Source: Pseudeuparius sepicola (Eukaryota > Arthropoda > Insecta > Coleoptera > Anthribidae). From it: a DNA stretch of 64,000 nt. How positions within the stretch are numbered: the first letter of the stretch is position 1; each line of letters begins with the position of its first letter. The stretch is from positions 22,708,901 to 22,772,900 of the forward strand of contig OY987299.1 in NCBI GenBank assembly GCA_963920635.1. The letters run 5' to 3'. This document shows, piece after piece, positions 40,906 to 53,290 of this stretch. The notes below the pieces were generated by a model. That model had not been told where the DNA came from. It did not search any database and saw nothing but the letters and a program-made list of their open reading frames with translations. Position numbers and translations under genes: made by a program.

Positions 40906-42080
40906 GAGGATTTTATAAAATGTGGCGGTTTTGAATTTGACCCATCCACAAGCCAGCTTCGCCCGAACGCGGCATGAAAAGTTAAAAGGCAAAAATCGAT
41001 GGCATTAAAAAATTTGGGCGGCAAATGGGAAAGGTATGTCCGTTTGGGCGGGCACCGAACACTGTAAATTAAATTAGCTTTGGAGGTTGCGCGGGGCCGG
41101 ATGCAACGAATAAAATTGCGATATAAATATGCAGATATTTGAACCATTCGATCACCGACAAATGGGAAAATCGAGTCTGACCGGATGATAGGACGACGCC
41201 GAAAATCATAAAGTGTTAAACAGCCCTCAATTTGATTCTAAATACCTACATATTTTTTCAATTTGGGGTTGCCGAGATAAACCAGTATCCATGTATATTT
41301 TGGCTTTGGAGGATTGTGGATTGATTAGAAGAGAGAACAACAATATTATCCCAGAATAAATTATAGTCTCCACAACATCTTTGATAAGTTACCTCTTAAA
41401 ATCTGATGTTACTGTTTTGTCTTTCCCTCAACTCGTTTTTGCTCAGACCAGAACACCACTAGAATGCATATCTGGGAGCAAAAAATCCAAGTATAAAAGT
41501 AATAATTTAAAAAATAGGACCACTTTTATTTTTATAATTCCTCGTAAAATATGAGCTAAATTGAAAAAGTGCAGCTTCGAATGGTTAGGAGTTCCGAAAC
41601 TGAAACGTCGTATACTGGAAAGGTCGTCGCAACGCGTAGTTTGAAGAAGGATCGTTTGGAAGACGTGATATTCTTGTTAAGCCCTATATTTTAAGATATT
41701 AATAATTGAAGATAAAATATATTATCTGCTTTAAAACCTGTAACCACAAAACATATAGGTTAGGTTAGGTTAGCCTGCAACTTTCACATACCTACTCGTT
41801 TAAATTTGGCGGGATGTGTCAGATACAGAACGCAGCATTGCTAAGTTTAGATTCGATATGCTGGCAAATTTCAAACCGCGCCTTTACCGCTGGAGCCTTT
41901 TTCGGTGTCTTGCCAATAATTCGAATTAGTATCAACGCGGCAGGTACGCCGAATTAATAGACACCCCACACCTGACACCATTTTAAAAATAAATTTATTT
42001 AATTTACTAATTTATTACCAATTGGTGCTAATTAGGTTTGAACAGTGAACATTCGTAACATACAACTTTAGCTGAAATAT
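40906..42080. other. No gene seen; short TTAGG run
   Basis: (TTAGG)3 (GGTTAGGTTAGGTTAG) lies near 41758-41774, the insect telomere unit, here interstitial. CCCCACACCTGACAC near 41963 is the end-word of the 13.9/17.5-kb repeat. Confidence 0.5.
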
Positions 42081-43287
42081 ACAGGGTGATTCAGTTTTAT
42101 TCTGCAACACTTCAACATCTGATGGAAAACCAAAAAATAACCGCACTTTCTTCTATAAACTATATCATTTTAAGGCATTATAAAAAAGTTACAAGGTGTT
42201 AAAGTTGTAAGAAATATTTGGAATTTATTGAATATTTACCAAACTAGTTGTGATATTTAAGTCATATTTGGTACACGTTATAACGGCATGGATTAGCATA
42301 AAACCTGTTAATATCAAACACCTTGAACAACCAGTGGTGTAGAAGTGGGTAATTAGTATACCTAATTGTTTTTAGAAAAAAAAAATGAACTACCCTGTAT
42401 AGCAATAAAATGTATTCAATTTCTGATGTAAATTGTTAACAAAAACGTTCTCTTAGCATTTTTTCATATGTGTCATGGTTTCATAGCAAATTTGATTTTT
42501 TCGTATTATTTCGGGGTAGGTACTTCTGAAAAATTAATTTAAAACTTTTCTCCATAAGTAAGTAACACTCAAAGTAGAAAAAATGTGTTTTTTACTTTAA
42601 ATACAGTAACTTTTCCCAATAAACTTACCCATCTAGGTTTTACTTTTCAAGATACAGAGCGTAACATTAATTGTATCTTCCTTAAATGTTTTAGACCCTG
42701 TATCTTCAAAAGTATAGCCATAAATAGGTAAGTTTATTGGAAAAAGTTACTTTATTTCAGGTAGCAATCATATTATTTCTACTTTAAGTGTTACTTATGG
42801 AGCAAATTTTTTAGATAATTTTTCAGAAATACCCCGGAATAATACAAAAAATCAAATTTGCCACGAAACCATGTCATATACGAAAAATTACCAAGAGGGA
42901 ATTTTTGTTTAAAATTACAATTTACATAAGAAACTGAATACATTTTATTGCTATACAAGGTAGTTCTATTTTTTTTTTCTAAAAACAATTATATTAATTA
43001 CCTAGGTACTTCTACGCCACTGGTAGTTAGCATAAAACCTGTTAATAGGTGTGATATTAACAGGTTTTATGCTAACCCATGCCGTTATAGCGTGTACCAA
43101 ATATGACTTAAATATCTCAACTAGTTTGGTAAATATTCAATAAAGACCACATGTTTCTTAAAACTTTAACACCCTGTAACTTTTTAATAAAGCCTTAAAA
43201 TGATATAGTTTGTAAAAGAAAGTGCGGTTATTTTTTGGTTTTCTATCACCTGTTGAAGTGTCGCAGAATAAAACTGAATCACCCTGT
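42081..43287. mobile_element. 1.2-kb foldback element with ACAGGGTGATTC ends
   Basis: ACAGGGTGATTCAGTTTTAT at the left end and ATAAAACTGAATCACCCTGT at the right end start arms of about 560-600 bp that meet near 42680. Matching words include CGCACTTTCTTCTATAAACT / AGTTTGTAAAAGAAAGTGCG and CCAATAAACTTACCCAT / AGGTAAGTTTATTGG. A secondary hairpin (AGCATAAAACCTGTTAATA and its inverse) was added in the right arm at 43026-43077. TA flanks are present on both sides. No transposase. Confidence 0.9.
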
Positions 43288-43335
43288 ATAGCATTTTAAG
43301 TATTAAAATTTTGATAATTTTAGGCAAAGTGGATT

Positions 43336-44097
43336 TTATACAGGGTGGTATTTTTATTAACGGAAGACAGTTAAAGCAAATATATTTCGTAAGGTTTAGA
43401 CACATTAAATACTGTAAATTAAAAATAATTCGGCTTCGGAAAGGTCAACCATCATATTCTTTCATAAAGTTTCCCTAAGTTTCCCAATCAATTATAAGAA
43501 AAAACTATTCTCGATTTTTTTTTAATTTTCGAAAAAAAATATATTTGTGCGTTTTAAATTTTTAGTAGAAAAAATCAAAGTAGGTCTAGGCTTTTGAAAT
43601 TTTGCACACCTACTCATTTTTTAATTCAGCACAACTTTCCTTAATAACGTTTTGTCGTAAAAGTGGCCTTTATATGTAGATTTTACGGCAAATTGTTATT
43701 AAGGAAAGTTGTTCAGAATCAAAAACTCGGTAGGTGTGCAAAATTTCGAAAGCCTAGACCTACTTTTATTTTCTTCTGCTAAAAAATTTAAAATTCACAA
43801 AAATGAATTTATCAAAAATATTATATTTTCGAAAAAGGCCAAGAACAGTTTTTTCTTATAATTGGTTGGAAAACTTCGTGTAGGCAAAAAAAGATTACTT
43901 TTCCAGTTTACTGCATTGAATGCGACTAAACTGTACCAAATATGTTTGCCTCACCTGTCTTTCTTTAGGAAAAATAAAAGAAAACTCGAAAAAAATATTG
44001 AAATTTAACGCTCTGTATAAAGAAAACCATTAGTATTTCGAAACATATTTATATGAAAAATTTACTTATTGTGAAGTTGAACCACCCTGTATAGAAA
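43336..44097. repeat. Element with ACAGGGTGG ends and internal palindrome
   Basis: ACAGGGTGG near 43340 and CCACCCTGTATAG near 44085 are oppositely oriented ends. Only the internal part, about 43460-43890, is a good palindrome (AATCAATTATAAGAAAAAAC / GTTTTTTCTTATAATTGGTT, GTAGGTCTAGGCTTTTGAAA / TTTCGAAAGCCTAGACCTAC), centred near 43676. The outer parts do not match each other, so the element boundaries are uncertain. Confidence 0.6.
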
Positions 44098-44439
44098 GCA
44101 TATTTCGCATGCGCTTCTCATTGGGGCTCATTTCGCATATTTTAATGTATTCGTTTACATTCCGATGTGTTTTATGCCATCCTAATAAAGAAAAAACGCC
44201 GTATTTATAATTCGTGGCAGATACGGCGTTTTTACGTTGTTCCAAAGATTATAATATTATATGATAAGTGGTTGTACTAAACATATACCTCGTTTTTACT
44301 AAGAAACTATTGTAGTTAATTTTTCCTTATTAAATTCAGTTTAAATCGGCAGTAGCGGGGATAATATCGTATGTAGGCCGAAAATAATACTACCCCAGGG
44401 TTATCTAGCTGCATTTTATTATTGTTTTTTCTACTCCTA

Positions 44440-44770
44440 TGCTAGTAACATTAAGTGACGGTTTAGGTTATAAGTAAGTTCATTGCTACGAACACTGACA
44501 CGTAATGACTGACACGTAATAAAAAAAAAATTACGTATCTGTTCTTAATTAAAACGCAATTATCACGGGTGCCTTGTTAGCGCATCCGCGTCACCATAGC
44601 AACTAACCAACATACTAATTGTTGCCTGTCAGATAATCAGAAGTATAGTTTATCTATTATAATAGTTTTTCTTTCGTCGAAGAAAAATTATAATACAAAA
44701 CTCGAGTTGTAAGCTTATTACATACCTACTCGTGTAATAAGCTGTTTACAATTCTCGCTATGTAATATAC
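44440..44770 (+). repeat. Intact copy of the repeat split at 14.7-17.4 kb
   Basis: TAAGTGACGGTTTAGGTTA, ACTGACACGTAATGACTGAC, ATTATCACGGGTGCCTTGTT, AGCGCATCCGCGTCACCATA and AAAACTCGAGTTGTAAGC run without a break. This defines the empty site for the 14969-17222 insertion. Confidence 0.8.
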
Positions 44771-45061
44771 TATTGTTCAGTTATTATTAATTCCTACTGC
44801 ATATTTTATGTCTCAACATATATTTCTTCTCTTTAGACCTATTTATATCAAAATAAATATTTTCGAATAGGTATATTATTATAATAATATGAATTAAGTT
44901 AAAAATAGGAAGATTCCTTATATTTTTCTCGAATTTTTTAATTTAAAGCATTATTTATTTCATTTTTATTCATAGCTCCCATCGAGTGGACATAATAACA
45001 TACGTTGCCATACTTGTTCTCTCCCACCGAGTCTCGGATCCATAACAGTTACAGCATATTA

Positions 45062-45260
45062 ATATTTTTTCTACAAGCGTGCGGAAAAGTACACTTTCCC
45101 GCACGCATTTTAGTTTAGAAAGTGTCACTAGTGCGGAAAAATACTTTTTCGCACTACTTTTCCGCACTAGTGTGGAAAAGTGACACTTTCTGAACTAAAA
45201 TGCGTGCGGAAAAGTGTACTTTTAATTTCTTTGCTTTTCCGCACGCTTGTAGAAAAAATA
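45062..45260. repeat. Palindrome of TGCGGAAAAGTG words, first of a pair
   Basis: ATTTTTTCTACAAGCGTGCG and CGCACGCTTGTAGAAAAAAT form the ends of a palindrome built from repeated GTGCGGAAAAGTG-CACTTTCC blocks. The centre is near 45150. Confidence 0.85.
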
Positions 45261-45262
45261 GT

Positions 45263-45388
45263 GTTCCTAACTCTTGCGGAAAGTGTCTTTTCCGCACTCG
45301 ATTTCTTGGCTGAACTCCGCTACGCGTCGTTCAGCCAACTGCAATCGCGTGCGGAAAAGTGGCACTTTCCGCACTTGTTAGGAAATAT
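45263..45388. repeat. Second palindrome, contiguous with the first
   Basis: TTCCTAACTCTTGCGGAAAG and CTTTCCGCACTTGTTAGGAA enclose an inner hairpin, TTGGCTGAACTCCG/CGTTCAGCCAA. It has the same TGCGGAAA vocabulary as 45062-45260 but separate ends. Confidence 0.85.
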
Positions 45389-47151
45389 ACTATTGATGCA
45401 ATGCTTAGCAAAAACGCCGTAGGTATATGAATCATTTTGCCAAGATACGGCGTTCTTACCTTGTAACGCAAATGGGCACATTTCACGTTTTTTTTTCTGA
45501 TAAGCTCAGATGATAGCTTTGACTAAAATACTTATGGATTTTTTTTTTCAAATTTTTTTAAAGGCCCGTTAGTCCGAAAAAAAAATGTCCACGGAGTGAG
45601 TACAGGTACTTTTTGTAGGTCCGGCAACGCCGCAAAACGGTCAGGTCAGAAAAAAAAAACTCTCAACACAAAGAACAAATCACCAACTATCGATGAGGTT
45701 AACTCCGACGACGTCATACGTAAACAATCGAAGTGACAGTGGTGCGATGTTGCCGGCTATTTTGTCGTCTACCTGGGAGGGTTTATTACTTTAAAATGTC
45801 CTATTTCAATTACATCATAAAACTATAATTAAACTACAATCTGGTTATAATGGTGTGCGATATAATTAATACACCCCAGTTGTATACCTTTTATTAATAA
45901 TAAGTGTTAAAAAAACAAGTAAATTTATTAAATTTTTTAGCTCGAACTTATGAAACTGATTGGTAAAGGGTCCAGCTGACGTCAGCAGGACCCCGATTTA
46001 CAAATTCCAATTCTAATTTTTGGCCTAGTTAAAGATAATAAAAACAAACGGGTGGACTTTTTGGGACTTTGAAGACATAATACATAAAGTAAACGCAAAG
46101 AAAACAAATTTTTTTTTTTATGAAATGACCCCATTGCAATGAACATAAGCTGTGAGTATATTCTGAGAATTTTTGACGTATCTTACGTTTTTGGTATTTA
46201 CCTACTGACTGATTGATGAAAATGTGGCAAAAAGTTGGTTCGTTGTGTTTGTTATTTTATTTAGAGTATCTATTAAATTTTTGCAAAATTTATCAATAAC
46301 TTAAATCCCAGCAGTTGTGGGCAGCATTACTCTAAATAAGAAATACTTATAGGTGAAGTAATGGTAAAAGGAGAGGGTGTTCGCCTCCGCGCGTGGATAC
46401 CCCAGCCCGGTAGGGACGTGAACCCGATCCCGATCCCGCTCCCGTTCCCAACCCGAACCGTAATCAGCAGGCTGTGGAGGCCAGCCAGCCGCCCTGTGGG
46501 TTGTGGGTGTTGGCCAGGGCCGGACTCAGATTTTGTATATTGCGCAGAATAGTATGAAAGTTAATTTCTGTGAGAGATTTCCCGAATCTGGCGAATACAC
46601 AAAGAATTTTTGAACATAACTCTATATATTGTCGGAAATTCATAAATGATTAACAGTAAATGAAAGAAACTTTGAACGTTTAACTCAAAATATAACTTCA
46701 ACAACTTTGTTTTCTGAGTTTTTGGAGACTATTTCCCTCGTGTTAATTTCCACAAATCACAAACGCGCAATTTTGAATTACAAATGGTTTCTAGATGGAA
46801 AAACTGTATTACTGCACCTGTCGGCAGTTTTTTCGAGTTCACCCGCGGCAAAACTTGACAGCTGTTGTATAATAAGTAGTATGTTTTGTAAGCTATGTGC
46901 AGGTGCAAAAATCCTCGTCTTCGACTCGGATTTTTGTTGCCACCAGCACTCATGCTTCTTGTTAAAATATTACTTAGCAACGTGTTTTTTCGTTTTTTTC
47001 GGAAAAATTAGATGCCCTGATATTACTTACGAATAAATCTTCCTCCGTTTTCAAAGATAATATCACGTCAAAGTGAAATGACAGAATGATAAATGTCAAC
47101 ATAAAGTGTCATGACAAGAAAAACAATAGTCTAGCCACCTGTCTGATATTG
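45389..47151. other. No gene seen; CRE-centred palindrome and C-rich simple repeat
   Basis: 45968-45994 is GGGTCCAGCTGACGTCAGCA followed by GGACCCC, a 27-bp palindrome around TGACGTCA. 46424-46458 is (CCCGAT)n-like. The frame at 46361-46552 includes that simple repeat and a GCCAGGGCCGGACTCAGATT word and has no domain. Confidence 0.45.
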
Positions 47152-48226
47152 TACCCTGCAGGGACTCTATAAAATAAGGGGACCCAGCATGTCACAGTCT
47201 ATCACATAGGAAAAGTGAAGCCTTGAGGGGAAGTTTGTTTTCTGTATACTCCAAGGAGACCACATATGTGGGCTGGTACAAGGTTATGTTATATGTCAGT
47301 GTCCAACTGCCATCAGGTTTTATGTGACATGCCAGTGCCATAGATTCTAAAGGAAGCAAAATATTTCCCATCATAATTCACAATTTTTAAGTTTTCTAAC
47401 TTCCAGATAGTCAATTAAAGGTAATGCGGCCGCCTGTAGTAGTCCCAATAATTGCAACCAGATTTTTCTTGTCTCGCCTTTAGTAATCCTACAATTCCCA
47501 TTACGTGGGCATTACGTATAAGTAAGTAGTTCAAAACAAAAATGGTATTTCGTAAATTTTAAATTATTAAGCAGGTAGCTTCAGTCAGGTCTTTTTTTAA
47601 ACAGTTTTTATCTACAACATAGTTTATTTTACGTTTCTGAGGTACCTTGGGAGAGAAATAAAATTACAAAAATTTTATAATGAGCACCGAGAAAAACTAC
47701 ATGATTAGAACTAAATACAAGACCTAATCTTATTAGTCCACCCCGAAATTTGTGAAAGTTCTTTGGGTAGATACATTCAACAAGGGAAGAAGGTTCAAGT
47801 ACGCACCTATTATTATACCTACATATTACAAATGGTTTGAGGAACCTGGTAACAAGGTGCAATAGCGACAAATTCTCAAATAAGCAAAATCGGCACTGAC
47901 TTACCATCCTTATATTACTTAAATTCCTGGGAATAATTGGAGGAAACCAAATTCAAATATAAAATAAATTTGATTCATTTGGCACTTGCCATATTCTGTG
48001 TTTGTTGACAGAACATTGTCAAGTCTAATTTTTAGAAATCATGGAAACCATTATTAAGTTTTACTAACGATCAAAGTACCTGTTATATTCATAGATTCTC
48101 CAATAAAATGGCATACTTGGCATCATTGAGACCATTAGAATGAGGAAAGAAACGGCCTCACTTTGGAAAGTATAATGCTGGGTCCCCTTACATTAAAGGG
48201 TCCCTGGTACCCTGTATTCTATACTA
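47152..48226. mobile_element. ~1.07-kb TIR element (GGGGACCCAGCAT)
   Basis: TAAGGGGACCCAGCAT (47175-47190) and ATGCTGGGTCCCCTTA (48175-48190) continue outward as diverged inverted words CCCTGCAGGGAC / GGTCCCTGGTACC. The total imperfect TIR is about 37 bp. Subterminal AGTGAAGCC / GGCCTCACT are also inverted. The interior lacks a recognisable transposase. AAAACCACAATACAGAGAGC just outside the right end matches 2025-2050. Confidence 0.55.
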
Positions 48227-49805
48227 ATTTCTCTTTGAATGTCTGCACAGAGAAAACCACAATACAGAGAGCCTATCGGCCTATCGTGTCAAATATGTCA
48301 AATGGTACTTTTACGTAATTTTTCACACACCCGATAAGATCGTTCAGGTAGATAAACTATGAAGTAGACTGCGTTCTTCATTTATTACCTAGAAGAAATG
48401 CTGATTCCTTAGTTTTTCCTATTTCCTACTTCTTTGAAAATTGGTTCGGACCTATCCCAATGTGACATTTTCTTTGAGAAAGTAGGAATATTTATTTTCC
48501 GAGGGCACAGAGAGCAAAGTTGTTGAAGTTATTTTTTCCTGGCAGCTTTTTAAGTTGTCTTTTAATAAGTTTAGAGTTTGGTTCAGGTTATGTGGCGAAA
48601 AACCCAATTAAAAATTAAGTGGATAACTCTATACAAAAGAGTGTGTTACAGGACGCCCACCTACCGCGACTTCTAAATCCCAACACACCCAATTCTCACC
48701 AGGCCCACTTCTGACACACCCCCACCTTCGCAACATAGCATTCGCCACACAATCGTGTCGTCGCAGATAGAACAAGAAATTTGATACCTACTGCGATTTC
48801 TAAGTCACATTAAAGATGAGCTTGGCGAGGCAGCGTCGGCAGCGATGTGACATGTAACGGATTTTCCGAGATATAAGTATGGCTTCATGGAAGTGGGTCT
48901 CCCATGATGCTCCGATGCAAAAATCTACGACAGTTGTAACAATAAACAAAAAAAAAAGCATTCAATAAAATCACTACTTCAATATCACTTTTTATTTTAA
49001 TAGTAAATAATATCTAAGGATTTAATCGGGAAAATTTAAGAAGCGATAGAACTCTTAAAGTAAAAATAACAGTTTACATGAACTTCTTTATTTTCAATCT
49101 TTTTTCTTGTTGCTAATTAAAAAACTATTTTTTTTTTAATTTCAAAAACTACTTTTCCGATTTTGAAAAACTTGGAACATTTTTAGTAATAGGTAAGCAA
49201 GGAGCTTAATTTGATGTAACTTGATTTAATTTATTTGTTCCAAGGAGGGGTGCTAGATATTTTAAGAAGATATTTTAAGAACAAAATTTAGCACACTACT
49301 GCTTTTTTATAAGTTTCCTATTATTTTGAGATTAAATAATTTAAAAAAATTTTCTTGAAATCGGCAGTGAATTGTCCCAAAATCGTCATTAAAAACTCAG
49401 AAATCGGCACTGAAGTAACCCATTATTGTACGATTTTTTCAATAAGTAGGCCTTGGCGAGATGTAAACATCAAATGTCAGACGCGGAACCATCGCCCGTC
49501 AAAAGTGACCAAATATTCAAAACCCGGCCAATAAAGGCCCATTTAGCTATTCGTACACATTGCGAAATTGTTATACCAGTATAAATATTTTAGTAGGTTT
49601 GAATGTCAATAGATTTATTATGGAGGCTCCACAACAAGCAGCAGTTTGGTTTTTCTGTTCGAAGTCTTTGTCATACTTGACCTAGGTAGATCGATCTTCA
49701 AAGTCAAGCAACGCCGCGCGTAGTCGGTTCATGGACGGGTGATCCCTTATTATTATTTTCTTGCCTAATAAAACATTTGACTTCTTTGTATGACTCATCT
49801 GGTTT
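48227..49805. other. AT-rich DNA, nothing firm
   Basis: Short similarity to 2025-2085 occurs at 48255-48305 (ATACAGAGAG, TCAAATATGTCAAATGG). No open frame with a domain. Confidence 0.4.
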
Positions 49806-49893
49806 ATTTGCCTCGGCCAGAGGCCTCGGCAACTAAATTCCACATGAGTCATAAAAAGTTGAACTTCAGTGCCTTGGTACATAAATAACTATT
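49806..49893 (-). repeat. CCAAGGCACT repeat copy
   Basis: It is the inverted match to 8769-8850. It carries a TTTGCCTCGGCCAGAGGCCT hairpin and GAACTTCAGTGCCTTGGTAC. Confidence 0.75.
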
Positions 49894-50774
49894 TTCGCCT
49901 GTTACATTTTTTATCTATCTTGCTTATTTTCGAGAGAGAACAAAATAAAATCTCTTTATCCGTCGGCGTCTAAAAAAAATATATTTTAATTCCATTAATG
50001 CAATTAAATAATAAAAAAATCCAATAAGCTTTGTAACATTTAAAACATACAAGTTTATAAATATGATCTTTTTTATTTTTACGAGTTCTCTCGCCTACTA
50101 AATTTTCCGGATTAAAACCTGAAATACCCTGTATAACCAAAATCCTAAAATAATATACGAGTAGAACTCGACATATTTACACTTTTTTATCTTTAATAAT
50201 GTCGTAATCTATGACCATTTTCTCTAAAAATACTGACAAAATTAAATTCCTCTTTATAATAATAGGTATAATGTCAAAATGCTACTACCTACTTGTACCT
50301 ATCACGACAAACTAAAGAATTATTAAAGTTTCTTTACAATATTATGTACTTTTTACTATGAAAGTCATAGAGAACGTGGTAAAAAGAAGGAAGGTTTGCG
50401 GACTTAAGGTTCTGTTAATAAGCAAAAGTAGGTTAAAAGGAGCATTTTCATTCTTATCAATACCTACAAAAGAATGAACCCTCGCTTGTTATGTGAACAT
50501 AACTTGAAATTTGCCTTTTCCACGTTTTCCGTGTCTTTCTTGGCAATTTCTGTTTTGCCATAAAAATAGCAATAGAGCTAAATTTTAAGGAACTTCAAGG
50601 TCACTTATTATTTTTTATTTTACTGCTGTTGCTAAAACCGTTTGGATGAACGCCCCCATTTTAATCAACACTCTTGACTTATATTCTTATTAGGTATTAT
50701 CTACGTATTCGTATTGCTTTGCCTATAGAAAGCTACAGGAACCCACCTTTGCTATCCAAAATCATACGAAAAAT
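49894..50774. other. AT-rich DNA, nothing recognised
   Basis: One isolated ACCCTGTATAA word near 50126 has no partner. Confidence 0.4.
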
Positions 50775-51115
50775 ACCCTCATGCGACGCACGTCCGGCAA
50801 CCGCCCTTCGAGTCCGGCCCTGTATTCGGGGAGCGTTGCCGCATCGGCGGCCCGGCGGCGGCGGCGGCGCCCCCCCCCTCGCCCCCTCCCTTCCCCGCCC
50901 CGCCACTCATCGGGCGCGCGCCGGCCAATTAAGCCCCGGGGACGGGGGCGCGCCCGCCGTCCCCGGGGGGATAATCGCCGGGGGCGGCGGGGGGGCGGCG
51001 GGGGCGGGCGGCGGCGGGGTTTTCGGATGCCGCTCGCCTCCGCCGCTCCGGGGGGATTTGCCGGAGTCGCGGGCGGCGAGAGACGGGAGAAAAATGCGAG
51101 GTGGGCTCGGGCTCG
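50775..51115. promoter_or_regulatory. CpG-dense GC island, related to 55151-55335
   Basis: Over 300 bp of very high G+C with C runs (about 50870-50878) and G runs. The islet GGCCAATTAAGCCCCG (about 50923-50938) is its main AT interruption. GGATGCCGCTCGCCTCCG and CGGGGGGATTTGCCGGAG near 51026-51065 recur in order at 55 kb. The island directly abuts LINE sequence at about 51125. Frames on both strands reflect composition. Confidence 0.45.
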
Positions 51116-51124
51116 TTGGTAATG

Positions 51125-53290
51125 AAAGTTGGCAAAAGTTCTTCCTATATTTGAAAAGGGCGATTGTGAGCTGTCCCAAAACTATCGTCAAATACAAATA
51201 TACAGCAAGCTTTCGAAAATAAACCAAAATTGCTCTTCACCCTTCACAGATCTCTCGAAAGTTTTCGGCTGTGTTGGTCACACTAGCCTTTAGGACAAGC
51301 TCGAGAGATCTGGTGTGTAAACTTAATATCATATTTAGAAAGTCGACCCCAAAGAGATTTTATTGACGGACAGCTATTATTACAGCAATAAACTTCATAT
51401 AAGTAGAGGTGTTCCCCAGGGATCCATTCTCGGACCCTTCTTATTTATTATCTACAACAACGATATCCCTTAAACTAAAATTATCCAATTACAACACTTA
51501 GGTATAGCAAAAGATGATAAAATTTCACGTCCCCAATAGATTTTTACAGAGAGAAAGTTAGCAGCTTTATGGGACTATAAATTTTGGCAACTGGTAATAT
51601 CATACCAACCTCCAAGTTCTAATGGATGTGCAGGTGTTTTCATATTTGAATCGTTCGAGAAGGTAGACTACGACTGCTGTTTCCCCTTATTAGGTTCATC
51701 AAAGCAGCCATAACCTTCCCGAACGACTCAAACCGAAACGGTAGCACTTTTAATAGTGTAACTTGCACTTGGAGGTGAGAAACCAACCAGTGGCGCCATC
51801 TAGCATCAAGCTGATAGTACCAGAGCCGAAATTTCACAAAAAATAGTAAACACCTACTGTCCTACAAGAAAAAGTTAGGTTGGTGTTGAATAAAAAAAAA
51901 CTACAAAATAATGTGAAGAAGAAGCGGCACAGGAAACAGGCTCATTGGCCATTCACCACTGTATCTTCCAAATTTGTGGAAATCAACAAGGATCTGACCG
52001 GGAGCCCTATCCTTGTGAAACTTGCATCTTATAGCCGTAGAAATATTAAAAAGATGATAAAATTTCACGTCCCCAATAGATTTTTACAGAAAGAAAATTA
52101 GCGGCTTTATGGGACTATAAATTTTGGCAACTGGTAATATCATACCAACATTCAATGGATGTGCCTGTGTTTTCATATTTGAATAGTTCGAGAAGGTAGA
52201 CTACGACAGCTGTTTCCCCTTATTAGTTAGGTTCATCAAAGCAGCCATACCTTCTCGAACGGTTCAAATATGAAAACACCGGCACATCCATTAGAACTTG
52301 GATGTTGGTATGATATTACCAGTTGCCAAAATTTATAGTCCCATAAAGCCGCTAACTTTCTTTCTGTAAAAATTGATTGGGGACGTGAAATTTTATCATC
52401 TTATTAATATTTCTACGGCTATAAGATGCAAGTTTCACAGTTGATTTCCACAAATTTGGAAGATACAGTGGTGAATGGCCAATGAGCCTGTTTCCTGTGT
52501 CGCTTCTTCTTCACATTATTTTGTAGTTTTCTGGATTTAACACCAACCTAACTTTTTCTTGTTGGTGTTTACTATGTTTAGTGAAATTTCGGCTCTGGTA
52601 CTATCAGCTTGATGCTAGATGGCGCCACTGGTTGGTTTCTCACCTCCAAGTGCAAGTTACACTATTATAAGTGCTACCGTTTCGGTTTGAGTCGTTCGGG
52701 AAGGTTATGGCTGCCTTCATGAACTTAATAAGGGGAAACAGCTGTCGTAGTTTACCTTTTCGAACGATTCAAATATGAAAACACCGGCACATCCATTAGA
52801 ACTTGGATGTTGGTATGATGTTACCAGTTGCCAAAATTTATAGTCCCATAAAGCCGCTAACTTCCTTAGGTATAGGGTATAGCTATCACTGCTCCGACGA
52901 TTAGAGGCAAGATGGGAAGACCGACACAATCTTAGTCCATGCAGCGGTCTGATGGTTTTGTCAAAACGAACTTTATGTAAATATACTTCATGATATAATA
53001 ATAAAATTGTATCATGAATATACTTTGCCTTGGATGCCACATGTAAACAAACTTTGTTAAAGGTTATGTAAGTCCGTGTACGCCATTCGAAAAATAACGA
53101 ATTTTATAAATAGAGAGGCAGCACTTCAAACCTACTTCGGTTTGTTCCATTCGCTTATGGGCTATGGTCTTTCGGTTTGGGGCAATAATATCTCCCATAG
53201 GTATACAAATAAACAGATTTTTTTGTTATAAATCTGCAGTCCGTGCAGTGGTACGGCTAACCAGAAGGTTATTCCTAACGATTTGTCGCA
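51125..53290 (+). pseudogene. Degraded Jockey/CR1-like LINE reverse transcriptase, interrupted
   Basis: Conceptual translation in several frames gives the RT blocks in order. AKVLPIFEKGDCELSQNYRQ is the usual VxPIxKKGD..NYRPIS start. DLSKVFGCVGHTSL is motif A with the catalytic Asp replaced by Gly. ISRGVPQGSILGPFLFIIYN is motif B. After the 51508-52865 insertion come a motif C-equivalent region too diverged to score, WFCQNELYVN, WMPHVNKLC, YAIRKITNFINREAALQTYF and LMGYGLSVWGN, typical of the C-terminal part. Many stops and frameshifts, a deletion between the first block and motif A, and loss of the motif A Asp show that it is long dead. Confidence 0.8.
51508..52865. mobile_element. 1.36-kb foldback element inserted in the LINE, 10-bp target duplication
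   Basis: TTAGGTATAG at 51498-51507 and 52866-52875 flanks a palindrome centred near 52224. The left arm has the order X1-Y-X2 and the right arm its exact inverse: X is GGGACTATAAATTTTGGCAA to CCCCTTATTAG, and Y is AACCAACCAGTGGCGCCATC to CATCTTATAGCCGTAGAAAT. X1 and X2 are direct repeats, so each sequence occurs four times. The frame 51880-52101, rich in Lys and Arg, is a reading of Y. The ends are not ACAGGGTG. Confidence 0.9.

Noticed and set aside
41758..41774. Telomere
   Set aside because: Only about three TTAGG units in the middle of ordinary sequence. It is an interstitial chance or relic run.
50674..51227. 182-codon and other frames in the 51-kb GC island
   Set aside because: Composition-driven frames. 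The last part of the 182-codon frame is an out-of-phase reading of LINE reverse-transcriptase sequence.
51880..52101. 73-codon basic ORF
   Set aside because: It lies wholly within the foldback arm and its inverse copy is broken. The start region is an A-run. No evidence of coding.
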